Assembly (NCBI GenBank): GCA_022777485.1
Contig: JALFGC010000027.1
Location: 1-39,478 of the forward strand
Direction of reading: 5' to 3'
From: Bacteroidales bacterium
GTDB taxonomy: Bacteria > Bacteroidota > Bacteroidia > Bacteroidales > Paludibacteraceae
Length of the DNA: 39,478 bases
Below, piece by piece: positions 16,181-26,260 of the stretch. How positions within the stretch are numbered: the stretch's first letter is position 1; each line of letters begins with the position of its first letter. The notes below the pieces were generated by a model. That model was not told the DNA's origin. It ran no database searches and was given only the letters and a program-made list of their open reading frames with translations. Both the position numbers and the translations under genes were made by a program.

Positions 16181-17284
16181 CTAATCTACAATCAACATCG
16201 CGTCTCCATAGTCGCCGAAACGATACCCCTCTTTCACAGCCTCATTGTAGGCATTCATCACCTCCTCGTATCCGCCGAAAGAGGCTACCATCAGCAACTG
16301 ACTGGACTCTGGCATGTACAGGTTTACGAAGAAAGAGTTGGCTACCGTGAAAGTGTAGGGTGGGTAGATGAACTTGTTTGTCCAACCGTCAAAGGCCTTG
16401 ATTTGCCCCTCGGTATTCACCACATGCTCCAGCGCACGCATAATCTCTGTGCCCACGGCGCACACCCGTTTGTTACCCGCATGGGCTTTATCTACGGCTC
16501 CTACCAAGCGTTGGGGAATATGGAACTGCTCTGACTCACATTTCGCTTTCGTCAGGTCTTCCACATCAATGGACTTGAAATTCCCCAAAGACATGTGTGA
16601 TGTCATAAACTCACACTCAATGCCGCGTATCTCCATGCGTTTCAGTAGTTGTTTGGAGAAGTGAAGACAAGCGGCAGGCGCTGCCACTGCACCCACATGC
16701 TTGGCAAAAACCGATTGATAGCGTGATAGGTCCATCTCGCGAACAGGCTCGTCATGGAACGCCTCTTCGTATGCCGCTTGCACCTCAGGAGACATCGGAC
16801 GACGAATGTACCGCGGCAGCGGAGCATACCCTAAACTATATAACTTCGGAACGAAATCATCTACGGAATAGTCGGTCAGGAAGCGGAATGTCCGACCACG
16901 AGAGGTCGTGTTGTCTATTACTTCGGCTACAATTGCATCATCTCCCTCGAAGTTCAATTTGTTGCCGATTCGTATCTTGCGAGCAGGGTCCACCAATACA
17001 TCCCAATACTTGCTCTCGTGATTCAACTCGCGAAGCAGAAAGACCTCTATAAGGGCCATGGTCTTCTCCTTGTGAGCAAACAAACGCGCAGGATATACCT
17101 TCGTGTCGTTGAAGATAAACAAATCCCCCTCCTCAAAATACTGTGCTGTGTCGGAGACGGACTTATGCTCTATCGCACCGGTCTTCCTATGTAGCACCAG
17201 CAAGCGCGCATCATCGCGATACAGAGTAGGAAACTGTGCTATTTGTTCCTCAGGCAGTTTGTATCGAAACTGGCTGAGTTTCAT
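16181..17284 (-). CDS. queA: tRNA preQ1(34) S-adenosylmethionine ribosyltransferase-isomerase
   Basis: 367 aa from ATG 17284 (MKLSQFRYKLPEEQIAQFP). An ATG six codons upstream is possible but MKLSQF is the usual Bacteroidota N-terminus. Family motifs seen: FNDTKVYPARL, VFAKHVGAVAAPAACLHF and TNKFIYPPY. It transfers the ribosyl group of SAM to preQ1 in tRNA to make epoxyqueuosine. It lies between truB and ung in the long minus-strand gene set, apart from queFCDE at 5-7 kb. A 70-nt gap to truB is the largest inside the set, and no promoter was seen in it. Confidence 0.95.
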   Translation of the reverse strand: MKLSQFRYKLPEEQIAQFPTLYRDDARLLVLHRKTGAIEHKSVSDTAQYFEEGDLFIFNDTKVYPARLFAHKEKTMALIEVFLLRELNHESKYWDVLVDPARKIRIGNKLNFEGDDAIVAEVIDNTTSRGRTFRFLTDYSVDDFVPKLYSLGYAPLPRYIRRPMSPEVQAAYEEAFHDEPVREMDLSRYQSVFAKHVGAVAAPAACLHFSKQLLKRMEIRGIECEFMTSHMSLGNFKSIDVEDLTKAKCESEQFHIPQRLVGAVDKAHAGNKRVCAVGTEIMRALEHVVNTEGQIKAFDGWTNKFIYPPYTFTVANSFFVNLYMPESSQLLMVASFGGYEEVMNAYNEAVKEGYRFGDYGDAMLIVD

Positions 17285-17354
17285 ATCATTGTATTTGTAC
17301 ATATCGTTGTTATGTGGTGATAATCAAAAGATGAGGAGCGTATATTGAAATACC

Positions 17355-18050
17355 CTATATTGTCTGCGCTTGAATGGACGCGATAAAGTCTTCTATTTGA
17401 TAGCAATCTTCTACAAGCCTATTCCCCACACGTGTCCTTCGAAGGGCTGTCAAGTAAGCACCGGACTTCAAACGCACGCCAATATCCCGTGCCAAAGCAC
17501 GAATATAGGTTCCTTTCGAGCAGACCACTCGGATGGTCAACTGCATACTTGCCTCATCAAAAGACAATACCTCTATCTCATCAATAACCAGCAACTTGGG
17601 CTTCAGTTCTACTTCCTCCCCCTTCCTTGCAAAGGTGTAAGCACGCTTGCCATTCACGCTGACGGCTGAATAAATGGGAGGTACTTGCCATTGTTCTCCC
17701 AGGAAGGTCGGTATTGTCTGGTCTATTAGGTCGCGCGAGATATGAGCAGTGGGATAACGGTGATCAACCTCATGCTCCATATCAAAGGAAGGAGTCGTAG
17801 CACCCAACTGCAAGGTAGCAACATACTCCTTTGTATCGTATTGCAGTTGGTCTATCAGTTTCGTCTTTTTGCCCGTACATACCACAACAACACCTGTTGC
17901 CAACGGGTCCAATGTCCCGCTATGCCCTACTTTCAATCTCTTGACTCCTAACGCGTGGCAAAGAGTCCTACGCACTTTGGCGACTAAATCGAAACTGGTC
18001 CAGTGTAGCGGCTTGTCAAACGATAGAATCTCTCCCTCAACAAAGTCCAT
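17355..18050 (-). CDS. truB: tRNA pseudouridine-55 synthase
   Basis: 231 aa from ATG 18050 ([14 protein letters not shown]); an ATG at 18062 is also in frame. Catalytic Asp48 is in [11 protein letters not shown], with [16 protein letters not shown] and [13 protein letters not shown] as further motifs. It isomerises U55 in the T-loop of tRNAs. Its start overlaps the end of uppP by 14 nt, which indicates translational coupling. The length is short for the family because the C-terminal PUA-like domain is absent or minimal. Confidence 0.95.
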   Translation of the reverse strand: MDFVEGEILSFDKPLHWTSFDLVAKVRRTLCHALGVKRLKVGHSGTLDPLATGVVVVCTGKKTKLIDQLQYDTKEYVATLQLGATTPSFDMEHEVDHRYPTAHISRDLIDQTIPTFLGEQWQVPPIYSAVSVNGKRAYTFARKGEEVELKPKLLVIDEIEVLSFDEASMQLTIRVVCSKGTYIRALARDIGVRLKSGAYLTALRRTRVGNRLVEDCYQIEDFIASIQAQTI

Positions 18051-18843
18051 ATACGATTGCAAAAGTACCTACTGCGAGGCAATAGATAGCAAAATAGATG
18101 AGTTTCTGTTTGCGGACAATGCTTATCATAAACCGACAAGCCAAACATCCGGTAACGAAAGCGGCGAGGAAACCGACGAAAAGAGGCAACCAACCAATTG
18201 CAATGTTCATTTCGCCTTGTAGCAGGTCTAATAGGTCCAAGAATGCTTCGCCCAAGATGGGGATTAACACCATGAGGAACGAGAATTGCGCCACAGATTC
18301 TTTCTTCACCCCGCAAAGCAAACCGGTTGCAATCGTGGTGCCGCTGCGGCTTAAACCGGGCAGCACGGCTATCGCTTGCGCACAACCGATGATGATGGCA
18401 TCGCGATAGGTTACTTCATGCCCTTGACGATTGATACGCTTACCCAAAAACTCACTCAGCCAAAGGAGCAATGCCGTGATTATCAAACAAATACCAACCA
18501 AAAGCAACCCGTCTCCGAAAAAGGCTTCCACTTGGTCTTTGAAGAACATACCTACAATAAACACGGGAATCATTGAGACCAATATCTTTGCCACATAGTC
18601 TTTCTCTTGATTCCACTTCGTCGTGGTGAATGTTCCTTTGAAGAGTTGCGCTACTTCGTGCCAAAGCACAACCAATGTGGACAACACGGTCGCCGCATGC
18701 ACTATTACTGCGAAAGTAAGGTTCTCCTCTCCGGCGGTACCTAACAGTGCCTGACCTATCTCTAAATGTCCCGAAGAAGATACAGGCAAGAACTCCGTAA
18801 AACCCTGAACAATGCCCAATATCAATGCTTCCCACCAACTCAT
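18037..18843 (-). CDS. uppP: Undecaprenyl-diphosphatase
   Basis: 268 aa, a polytopic membrane protein of the BacA/UppP family. The signature [13 protein letters not shown] is near 14-26, and the second repeat [16 protein letters not shown] carries the catalytic Ser/Arg region. It dephosphorylates undecaprenyl diphosphate to recycle the lipid carrier for peptidoglycan and O-antigen. Its ATG overlaps the stop of the DUF3098 gene by 4 nt (ATGA type). ftsX-DUF3098-uppP-truB-queA is a familiar gene order in Bacteroidota. Confidence 0.96.
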   Translation of the reverse strand: MSWWEALILGIVQGFTEFLPVSSSGHLEIGQALLGTAGEENLTFAVIVHAATVLSTLVVLWHEVAQLFKGTFTTTKWNQEKDYVAKILVSMIPVFIVGMFFKDQVEAFFGDGLLLVGICLIITALLLWLSEFLGKRINRQGHEVTYRDAIIIGCAQAIAVLPGLSRSGTTIATGLLCGVKKESVAQFSFLMVLIPILGEAFLDLLDLLQGEMNIAIGWLPLFVGFLAAFVTGCLACRFMISIVRKQKLIYFAIYCLAVGTFAIVYGLC

Positions 18844-19055
18844 TTCTTTTTCCCTTTCAAAAGAATAGATACTACCATGCTAATAAATCCAAATAACGCC
18901 ACCATCGGACCCACTGTGATTCGACGAAAAGAAAAAATATCTGGATTGTATGTCTCGCCGCTAGGTGCCCCTGCCATCAGTGCAAACCCTGCCACGATGA
19001 TGAGAAAGGAAACGGCTATCATAAGGATATTAAGTTTAGGAAGACTCTGTTTCAT
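18840..19055 (-). CDS. DUF3098 small membrane protein
   Basis: 71 aa with two predicted transmembrane segments (about 9-29 and 47-66) joined by a short loop, and a basic C-terminus, LLKGKKK. It fits DUF3098, a family found between ftsX and uppP in Bacteroidota. Function is unknown; position suggests a link with the divisome or envelope. It lies 6 nt after ftsX and overlaps uppP by 4 nt. Confidence 0.85.
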   Translation of the reverse strand: MKQSLPKLNILMIAVSFLIIVAGFALMAGAPSGETYNPDIFSFRRITVGPMVALFGFISMVVSILLKGKKK

Positions 19056-19061
19056 ATCTTG

Positions 19062-19925
19062 TTATATTTCATACATAGTATTGATATTCATTCGTATATA
19101 GCGCCCGGTTGCCAATAGCGATGAGAAGAGAGTTATCAGTATTCCGGCAACAAAGATGGTCCCTGCCACAAACAATAAAGAATGCCAAGAAAGCGGGAAC
19201 AACACAATGCCTAACACTATCTGCACATAATAGACCACACCTGCAACAGCAGCGATGGCGACCATAGAGCACAATGTACCCAATAGGACATATCTCCACA
19301 CAAAGGGGGATTTAATAGTCCACGGCGTAGCGCCGACCAAGGTCATCGTGTTTATCAAGAACCGTTTGGAATAGATTTGCAGGCGGATGGTATTCACTAT
19401 AAGCACGCAAGCGATGAGAAGTAGCACGATAGCCACTACAAACAGCACTATCGCAGCCTGGGAGACATTGCTGTTGAGCACTTTTACAAGGTTCTCTTGG
19501 TATAGTACCTTATCTACATAGGGTAGCGAAGTGAATAGTTTGTCCAAAGCGGCAATGCTATCTGGATGAGCGTAGCCTACAGACGGATGAATCTCATAGG
19601 AGGCACTTAGGGGATTGTAACCCAAGAATACGGAGGGGTCTTCGCCTAATGTCTCAACATGCTCCCTCAGTGCATCATCTGCGGATACATAGCGATACGA
19701 ACTGCAATAGTCGGCTGCAGATAGCATTGACTCAAACCGTTCGCATGCCATAGAATCGACCCCCTCGTTGAGTAGCACAGTTAGGGTTACATTCTCCTTC
19801 ATCCGCTTCAATAGCGTACCGGCGGACAACAGGAGCACACATTCAAATCCTACTAAACATAACACCAACGCCACAGAAACTGCGGCGGTGATGTACATAT
19901 TCCATAGGTGATGTCCCTTGCTCAT
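19062..19925 (-). CDS. ftsX: Cell division ABC-type permease FtsX
   Basis: 287 aa from ATG 19925 (MSKGHHLWNMYITAA). The longer frame from 19973 would overlap porN. One N-terminal membrane segment (about 12-36) is followed by an extracytoplasmic domain (about 40-150) and three C-terminal membrane segments, the FtsX/MacB-like permease layout. With FtsE it controls septal peptidoglycan hydrolases. ftsE is not in the window. It begins 22 nt after the stop of the secretion gene porN and is followed by the DUF3098 gene, so it joins the two halves of the long gene set. Confidence 0.93.
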   Translation of the reverse strand: MSKGHHLWNMYITAAVSVALVLCLVGFECVLLLSAGTLLKRMKENVTLTVLLNEGVDSMACERFESMLSAADYCSSYRYVSADDALREHVETLGEDPSVFLGYNPLSASYEIHPSVGYAHPDSIAALDKLFTSLPYVDKVLYQENLVKVLNSNVSQAAIVLFVVAIVLLLIACVLIVNTIRLQIYSKRFLINTMTLVGATPWTIKSPFVWRYVLLGTLCSMVAIAAVAGVVYYVQIVLGIVLFPLSWHSLLFVAGTIFVAGILITLFSSLLATGRYIRMNINTMYEI

Positions 19926-19947
19926 ATTTGTATTCCAACAAGCATTT

Positions 19948-20919
19948 TTAGTATTCCCACAAGTCTTGCTCAAAAGTCAGCAATTCTTGTTCAATGCGCG
20001 CTTGTTCCTTCTTAATCTCTTCTTCGGTAAAGCAGTATTCGGGGATGAAGCGATTGTAGATGTTGCCTTCACCTATGATATACGAACTATACAACCGTTT
20101 TTGGAAGAAATCGTCGTAAGTTACACGCTTTGTTTCGTTTTGTGAGGGGATAATATATTGCAATGCCAAATACGGACGCAACTCATTGAACGGAATCCAG
20201 AACATAATAGACTCATGCAATGCTTTCAATGGTTCCTTGGAATCGATTCGGTCTGCGTACAATGGCGCAATAGCAATAATTTTAGTGTATAGACGCGATG
20301 TGTGCTTGTCAAAGTAGACCATTTCTTGGGTTAGGTACTTCAGTTGGTTCTTGGCCAAACCCATATCGCCATCAAAAGCGTACGCATTGAAGCGTAGGGA
20401 GTCGCTCGAGGGGTCATACAATACAGCCATCTCGCTCGACTTCGTAATATCCAAGTGGAGTGAATCTTGCGTTTCCGGAGTGTTATGGCTTTTTTGATAC
20501 TCCGTCTCATTACCTGCAAGGAACAACTGAGGTATCTCCTCTTTGGTCAGCGGAGTGGCATACTCGAAGTCGTTGGGCTTAATGTTATTGTCGTTCTTTT
20601 GGTAAATAGGCATACCGTCTATCACCGCGTCAATTATCACTTTCAGAAGGCTACGGTAGTGTGGGTCTGTGGAAGTGGTAGGGAAATAGAGTTGATAATT
20701 CTGCTTATAACGCATATCCACCATGCGGTAAACTATTCGAGACCAAATTACATCATCCATACGGGGGTCCAAGTTGATAATGGTATCGTGGGTACCTGAG
20801 TAATCAACGGTTTGAATCCTCGCTACACCCATCCTGTCAAAGAACGAGTTCACTGAATGTTGCGCACCTACTGTTGCTACGCAAAACAAAAAGCATGCTA
20901 TGAATCCTAACTTTTTCAT
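19948..20919 (-). CDS. porN: Type IX secretion ring protein PorN/GldN
   Basis: 323 aa with a signal peptide (MKKLGFIACFLFCVATVGAQ, cut after about residue 19). The body matches the GldN/PorN family: RMDDVIWSRIVYRMVDMR, then LYFPTTS and a mid-protein EEIPQLFL. PorN binds the lipoprotein PorK to form the periplasmic ring under the outer membrane. It is the last gene of porPKLMN and lies 12 nt after porM. The acidic C-terminus (TEEEIKKEQARIEQELL) is probably helical. Confidence 0.93.
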   Translation of the reverse strand: MKKLGFIACFLFCVATVGAQHSVNSFFDRMGVARIQTVDYSGTHDTIINLDPRMDDVIWSRIVYRMVDMRYKQNYQLYFPTTSTDPHYRSLLKVIIDAVIDGMPIYQKNDNNIKPNDFEYATPLTKEEIPQLFLAGNETEYQKSHNTPETQDSLHLDITKSSEMAVLYDPSSDSLRFNAYAFDGDMGLAKNQLKYLTQEMVYFDKHTSRLYTKIIAIAPLYADRIDSKEPLKALHESIMFWIPFNELRPYLALQYIIPSQNETKRVTYDDFFQKRLYSSYIIGEGNIYNRFIPEYCFTEEEIKKEQARIEQELLTFEQDLWEY

Positions 20920-20931
20920 TATGATAGTATA

Positions 20932-22503
20932 TTAGTTCAATGTAAATATTATGGTGCTAAGGGTCATCTCTTGCCCTCCTGCGCCTCGTGCGCGTATGTC
21001 AGCAATGATGATATCGGAACCTCGTTGCAGTTTACCCAATTTATCCCGTTGATCCTTGGTAAACTTGTTTCCCTTTGTCTCGGAGTAGATACCGTTGATG
21101 CGCACTTTGAACGATGTGATGGTGAATGGCAGGTCCAATAAACCATCTTTACCATAACTGGCAATCAAAGTAGCATTTGGGTCTAACAAGGCATTACGAC
21201 TGATGTTGCAGTTAGTGTATTCATTCTCTCCGCTCTTTAGGTATGCGCTTGGTGAAGGCAAGGTCTTTACGCGATAGGTACGCTCACCCATCACATGAGT
21301 GGCGCCTTCCATATCTGCTAATACCTTTACGGTGATGTTCTTTGCCTGTGCATTCGGCTTGATTATCCAATACTCTCCGTCTTGTTTTACGGAAGCACCA
21401 TTGCTAACCTCTACCTTGAGCCGATTGCTGCTGATACCAGGAACAGAAATCGAGAATCGGTTTTCGTATTCACGATACATGATGTTCAAGTCCGTGTTGG
21501 AAATGGTAACACTCGGAGCACTCACCGTGTATTCGCTTTGGAAGGGCAGATACCTCATCTCGTTGGTGGCAGGGTCTGCGTAAGCGATTTGACCGGTGTA
21601 ACTCTTCTGCCCGATTCCGGAAGCAACCACTTCATAGATACCTTGGTCATTGATTCGTTGTCCGTTTATGTAATACTCCGGTCTCTGTGTTGAGTCGATG
21701 GCTGCTAAGATTATCTGTGCAGAGTATTTGCTACCCTCTATCACATAGTCCGACTTAGGTATCACATACGCATTCAGTTTATTCACGCGCAAGTCGCCTG
21801 CATCCGTCTGGTCAAGCAAATACAAAATCATCTCGCTCTCCGTAGTGCGCACATCATTTTGCATCTTGGTCAGCACCGTTACGCAAGCACACACAGGCAT
21901 CCCGTCAAACATTCCTACTTCCCAATTCACCGAGTCTTTCTCATGCTCATTCCACATCTTATTGCAGGATAAGATGTTGCTAAACTCGTTGGCGAGTTCA
22001 GGTTTCGTATTGGCTAACTCAACGATGTAATCCCGATACATAGCAATCATATCTCGCAACACAGCGCCATTCCCTTCTACTATGGCGTACTGTCCGGCTA
22101 CATCGCGGTTATCTTTCCCTTGTATCTCGCGCGTGGGGTCTATGCCGTTAGCAATACGCTCGTCCACTAATTTTTGTCCGTCGGCGAGGACTACAATCTG
22201 TGTCTTGAACTCTTGAAGGTAATTGTATAGACTATCCGCGCGATGTCTCAATTCCTCGGCTCTATTGTACCACTCTTGCATTTTCTCGGGATTTTGTTGT
22301 GTTGCTTCTTCAAAATCTCGATACATCTTGCTATTACGGTTGTTTGCGGCATCTACGGAATTGTGCAGACTATCGTCTACCATTGTAAAGCCGTTCAAAA
22401 TATCGGTACTCACATTCAGTGCCAACATGGCTGTCAGCACCAAATACATCATACCAATCATTTTTTGTCTCGGGGTCTCCGGACAGTTCTTCGCTCCACC
22501 CAT
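20932..22503 (-). CDS. porM: Type IX secretion motor shaft protein PorM/GldM
   Basis: 523 aa, normal for the family. The N-terminal cytoplasmic start MGGAKNCPETPRQKMIG is followed by one transmembrane helix (about 14-35, MMYLVLTAMLALNVSTDILN). A helical region (about 40-230) and a series of periplasmic beta domains (about 230-523) form the shaft that reaches the PorKN ring. With PorL it makes the proton-driven inner-membrane motor of the system. It starts 10 nt after porL. Confidence 0.95.
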   Translation of the reverse strand: MGGAKNCPETPRQKMIGMMYLVLTAMLALNVSTDILNGFTMVDDSLHNSVDAANNRNSKMYRDFEEATQQNPEKMQEWYNRAEELRHRADSLYNYLQEFKTQIVVLADGQKLVDERIANGIDPTREIQGKDNRDVAGQYAIVEGNGAVLRDMIAMYRDYIVELANTKPELANEFSNILSCNKMWNEHEKDSVNWEVGMFDGMPVCACVTVLTKMQNDVRTTESEMILYLLDQTDAGDLRVNKLNAYVIPKSDYVIEGSKYSAQIILAAIDSTQRPEYYINGQRINDQGIYEVVASGIGQKSYTGQIAYADPATNEMRYLPFQSEYTVSAPSVTISNTDLNIMYREYENRFSISVPGISSNRLKVEVSNGASVKQDGEYWIIKPNAQAKNITVKVLADMEGATHVMGERTYRVKTLPSPSAYLKSGENEYTNCNISRNALLDPNATLIASYGKDGLLDLPFTITSFKVRINGIYSETKGNKFTKDQRDKLGKLQRGSDIIIADIRARGAGGQEMTLSTIIFTLN

Positions 22504-22513
22504 ATCCCTGTCT

Positions 22514-23503
22514 TTATGCTAATGCGTTGAGCATGTTTCCGTAAATAGCATTCAAGTCAGCCACCTGTGCCGCCAACTTCTTGCTGCCTGCTGCATATGC
22601 CTCTTGCCTCTTTTCTGCCTCTGTAGCGTGGGCGTTCATAGCCTGCAAATGGCTTGATACCTCACCCAGCGTGCTATTCTGTGCTTTGACAATATCCACT
22701 TGCTCTTTGAGGGCATTGATTTGCAGTTCATAGATAGAGTTGAGGGTGCTGAGTTGTGCACCTACATTCTGCATATTGGCAGCAAACGCCTTGGTAGTAT
22801 CAGCAGCACCCTGCATGTGGGTCTCTGCGGCTTTATAAGCTTCGCTCAATTGGTTAGAGACGCTCAGCAGACCGTTCTGGCTGGCTGCAAACTGCTCTGC
22901 GGCTGTACCTGCGGCCTCCATCTTCGTAGTCAGTTGTGTAGTAGCGGTAGCCACTTTACCCAACTCGCTCAACTGGGTGGCAGTTTTTGCCAAGTCTGCA
23001 ATGCCGTTTTGCAACGATTCTAATTCTTTGTCGCTTAATGCGGGTACATGTGCCGCAGATACTGCTGTCGGGGTTTGCACACCGGTGGAAGTTACTGCTG
23101 CGCCGCCACCGATAACGGGTATCTCACCGCCTTCTACGCCGGCACCCAACAGGGTAGGACGCGCTTGTGCTGCTTTCTTCTCCAGAATAGCAGGGTCAGT
23201 ACCAAACTCCAACAACTGAGGGAAGACATTGCTCCAGTTAAACTCAGGGTGCGGTTTGTCCAATGCGCCAATGACGAACAAGAAAGCCTCCGTAATCATA
23301 CCCGAGACAAGCACGATAGATGCACCTGGCCAGTGCATAATCTTAAACAATGCGCCCACAATAACCACTGACGCACCAATCGAATACACCACGCCCACAA
23401 TGCGCTTACCTTGGTAAGATTCATACCAATGCATGAACTTTGCCCAAGCACCCATCTTTTGTGCTCCTTCTGTTGCCTTTTCTGCTTTTTCCGATTTAGC
23501 CAT
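22514..23503 (-). CDS. porL: Type IX secretion motor protein PorL/GldL
   Basis: 329 aa from ATG 23503 (MAKSEKAEKATEG); a longer open frame from 23647 runs into porK and was rejected. Two transmembrane helices near 36-55 and 62-82 (IVGVVYSIGASVVIVGALF and GASIVLVSGMITEAFLFVI) contain a Glu in the second helix. Family data place such a Glu in proton flow through the motor. A long C-terminal Ala/Gln-rich cytoplasmic coiled coil (about 180-329) follows. It partners PorM. Confidence 0.94.
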   Translation of the reverse strand: MAKSEKAEKATEGAQKMGAWAKFMHWYESYQGKRIVGVVYSIGASVVIVGALFKIMHWPGASIVLVSGMITEAFLFVIGALDKPHPEFNWSNVFPQLLEFGTDPAILEKKAAQARPTLLGAGVEGGEIPVIGGGAAVTSTGVQTPTAVSAAHVPALSDKELESLQNGIADLAKTATQLSELGKVATATTQLTTKMEAAGTAAEQFAASQNGLLSVSNQLSEAYKAAETHMQGAADTTKAFAANMQNVGAQLSTLNSIYELQINALKEQVDIVKAQNSTLGEVSSHLQAMNAHATEAEKRQEAYAAGSKKLAAQVADLNAIYGNMLNALA

Positions 23504-23535
23504 AATCTTTTCTAAATATGTATTGTACCTTAAAT

Positions 23536-24897
23536 TTATTCTCCAATATGCGAACGCACGCAGCGGAATCCGATATACGGACGACTCTCGTACTGATACT
23601 CGTATGTGCGCACACCGCACTGCAGGAAGTAACTGATGTCCTTCCAACTTCCGCCCTTCACTACTTTGCGTTTCAGCACATCTGGGTCGGACTTCTTGGC
23701 GTTGTACGAGAAATCGGGATTCATATCATGAATGCTCGTGTTGGCTGCGGTATTGTATGAACTGTTGGTCCATTCTGCCACATTGCCTGCCATGTCATAC
23801 AAACCGAAGTCGTTTGCTGAGAATGAGCCTACCTTCATAGTTGCCGCACCGCCACCATTGAAATAACTGCCTCGATAGGGCTTGAAGTTAGCCATGAAAC
23901 AGCCGTCCGCTGTACGCGCATAGTTGTTTCCCCAAGGGTACATTGCCATCGGTCGCCCACCGCGAGCAGCATACTCCCACTCTGCCTCCGTCGGAAGACG
24001 ATAGGCTTGCGCCTGCTCGGCATTATTGTCTAAGTGATATGTACGCCAGTTGCAGAACGCATGTGCCTGCTCCCAAGTGACACCAACCACAGGATACTGT
24101 GCATATCCTTTGTGTGAGAAATACATGTGCAACATGGGCTCGTTGAATGAGAATTGGAAATCGCGTGTCCATACAAGAGTGTCGGGATATACGCAGATTA
24201 TCTTCTGGGTAATCAGGTCTTTCGGACCACGTAAAGAACGCTCTATAGTTTCACATTGAATAGACCCGTTATCGTCCACCCAGAAAGTATCCACCTGCAC
24301 CCTTGCATTTTCGGGATAAGAACTGGTGGCTACATCAAATTTGTTTTGGGGTAATACTGCTTGGTCATAGTTGTACCATTGGTAACGATAGTGTAACCCA
24401 TTTGTGCGCAATACCTTTGTGTCCTCAAAGAACATCGGCGCCAAGGCCTCCTGAGACTCTTCTTCTTTTCCGTCCCAAGGAATGTTTTTCTTCGAATGCC
24501 AATTCAGCGCGAAATGCTCTTCATCAAAATCTTCGCCATCTTTTGGCTGAATAGCAAAATCAGTCATCCCGGCTTGTACCAAGCGGGTCATGGCAATCGA
24601 GTCGCGCACCCAGTCCACAAACAACTTATACTGGCGATTGGTAATCTCCGTTTCATCCATCCAAAAGGCATCCACCGTAACCATCTTGATGTTGTCGGGC
24701 TGCTCAAAGATTGCTGATTGAGTGTTCGCACCCATCATGAACGCACCGCGCTTGATGAATACCATACCTGCTGGCTCTGCCTCGTAGAAGTCGCTGTTCT
24801 TGTCGTCAACCCAACTGTTGTTGTTTTTGCAACTTGCCACAACAACCACAAGGGCTGCCATAAATAACATTTGTTTTAGTCTCATATTGCTTTGCAT
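23536..24897 (-). CDS. porK: Type IX secretion lipoprotein PorK/GldK
   Basis: 453 aa, or 449 from the second ATG at 24885. A lipoprotein signal (MLFMAALVVVVASC) has its lipobox Cys near residue 23. The body is a formylglycine-generating-enzyme (sulfatase-modifying) fold: MDETEITNRQY, LPTEAEWEYAARGG, DMAGNVAEWTNSSY, VVKGGSWKD and GFRCVRSH. PorK forms the outer-membrane-attached ring with PorN; the enzymatic fold is used structurally. It lies 18 nt after porP and 32 nt before porL. Confidence 0.95.
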   Translation of the reverse strand: MQSNMRLKQMLFMAALVVVVASCKNNNSWVDDKNSDFYEAEPAGMVFIKRGAFMMGANTQSAIFEQPDNIKMVTVDAFWMDETEITNRQYKLFVDWVRDSIAMTRLVQAGMTDFAIQPKDGEDFDEEHFALNWHSKKNIPWDGKEEESQEALAPMFFEDTKVLRTNGLHYRYQWYNYDQAVLPQNKFDVATSSYPENARVQVDTFWVDDNGSIQCETIERSLRGPKDLITQKIICVYPDTLVWTRDFQFSFNEPMLHMYFSHKGYAQYPVVGVTWEQAHAFCNWRTYHLDNNAEQAQAYRLPTEAEWEYAARGGRPMAMYPWGNNYARTADGCFMANFKPYRGSYFNGGGAATMKVGSFSANDFGLYDMAGNVAEWTNSSYNTAANTSIHDMNPDFSYNAKKSDPDVLKRKVVKGGSWKDISYFLQCGVRTYEYQYESRPYIGFRCVRSHIGE

Positions 24898-24915
24898 ATT
24901 CTTTTTATCGTATCT

Positions 24916-25884
24916 TTATAAGTATCGGACGCTTTTATATCGATTGGTGCGCTTGGGTTTCAGGATGTCGAAACTATAAGCCAAATACAACTCGTGTGAA
25001 CCATAACTCTCGCGCATCAGTTTGCTCGTCGCCAATTCGCAACTATATCCCAACTGCAAGCCGGCTATGATATCTATGTTCACCAATATATTCACACTTC
25101 CCGCAATGCGATAACCCAATCCCCATCGATACTTTCCTTGGTAGGCGCACATCAGCGTCAGGTCTATATCCCAATCCCTAAAATCGGTCATCAGCATTGC
25201 CGACGGTTGCAGTTGCCAATCCTTGTAGTTCTTCAGTCGGAAATGATAACCCCCCGCAACATACATCGTCCCGCGCAGGCGAAACTCGGTCTCTGTCTGG
25301 TCTGCCCATACCACTCGTGGCTGCGTCAGGTGGCTGTAACTTCCGCCTACCCACCATGTCCCCGTCGTGTAATAGATACCAACGCCCATATCAAAGGTCA
25401 TCCCTGATTTCTCCCCATTGGGTATTGCTTCATCGTTTCGGTCGAAATAGTCCGCTTCGCTCAGTTGGTCCAAATTCACACTATCGCCCTTGAATCCCAC
25501 ATTCACAAAACCCAAATCCACACCCACGCTCAAATATCCTTTCCCCAACGGCTGTCGGTATGCGTACTGCGCATAAAACGCCTGATTGCTGAATAGACCA
25601 AACTGGTCGTTCAGGAAGCGTACACCCGCTCCGTGGCTTGTCTTACCAATGACAAAGGGACTGCTAAACGAGAACCATGTTGTCATAGGAGCGTTTTTGA
25701 TTCCCACATACTGCATACGATGTGCACCATACACTCTCATCATACCGCCTTCGCCTACCGCTCCGGGATTATACGATGCACCCATGTACATGTATTGTCC
25801 CATCTGAGGGTCGAACTGCGCATAGGTTACCACCACCATCAGGCAGAATAGCAACAGCGCGATATACCGTCTTAGTCGCTGCAA
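24916..25884 (-). CDS. porP: Type IX secretion outer membrane protein PorP/SprF family
   Basis: 322 aa with a signal peptide (about 1-22, ending VTYAQ). The first mature segment FDPQMGQYMYMGASYNPGAVG is the family signature ("Y..N....NPA..G" type). The rest alternates short amphipathic strands as in a 14-strand outer-membrane barrel and ends in LKPKRTNRYKSVRYL. In porPKLMN operons this protein is needed for secretion. It starts 26 nt after the DUF2795 gene. Confidence 0.93.
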   Translation of the reverse strand: MQRLRRYIALLLFCLMVVVTYAQFDPQMGQYMYMGASYNPGAVGEGGMMRVYGAHRMQYVGIKNAPMTTWFSFSSPFVIGKTSHGAGVRFLNDQFGLFSNQAFYAQYAYRQPLGKGYLSVGVDLGFVNVGFKGDSVNLDQLSEADYFDRNDEAIPNGEKSGMTFDMGVGIYYTTGTWWVGGSYSHLTQPRVVWADQTETEFRLRGTMYVAGGYHFRLKNYKDWQLQPSAMLMTDFRDWDIDLTLMCAYQGKYRWGLGYRIAGSVNILVNIDIIAGLQLGYSCELATSKLMRESYGSHELYLAYSFDILKPKRTNRYKSVRYL

Positions 25885-25910
25885 AATCGTATCTCTATGA
25901 AACCGTTGGG

Positions 25911-26138
25911 TTAGTATTCATCTTCATTAAAGAAGAAGTCCTCGTCATTGGTGGGATAGTCAGGCCATAAATCCAAGATGCCGTCGTATATCAAATCTTC
26001 GTCATCTTCCAATTCGCTCAAGTTCTCTATCACTTCCGCAGGCGCTCCTATACGATTCGCATAATCCAACAATTCATCCTTGGTCGCAGGCCAAGGGGCA
26101 TCCTCTAATTTCGAAGCCAATTCCAATGTCCAATACAT
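25911..26138 (-). CDS. DUF2795 small acidic protein
   Basis: 75 aa, strongly acidic in its second half (SELEDDEDLIYDGILDLWPDY). The N-terminal WTLELASKLEDAPWPATKDELLDYANRIGAP matches the DUF2795 family of short Bacteroidota proteins of unknown function. There is no signal peptide. As the first gene behind the promoter at 26261-26291 and 26 nt ahead of porP, it may be a cytosolic companion of the secretion operon, but position is the only evidence. Confidence 0.85.
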   Translation of the reverse strand: MYWTLELASKLEDAPWPATKDELLDYANRIGAPAEVIENLSELEDDEDLIYDGILDLWPDYPTNDEDFFFNEDEY

Positions 26139-26260
26139 ATAGTTAAAAGTTTTAAGTCAATGTCTAACCTTTTCGTTATCAGTCAACTATAAATGCAAAA
26201 CCCGTCGCGCAAAACGACGAACTTGCTTAATTTTAGGGACTCTATTCCCAAAATACCGCG

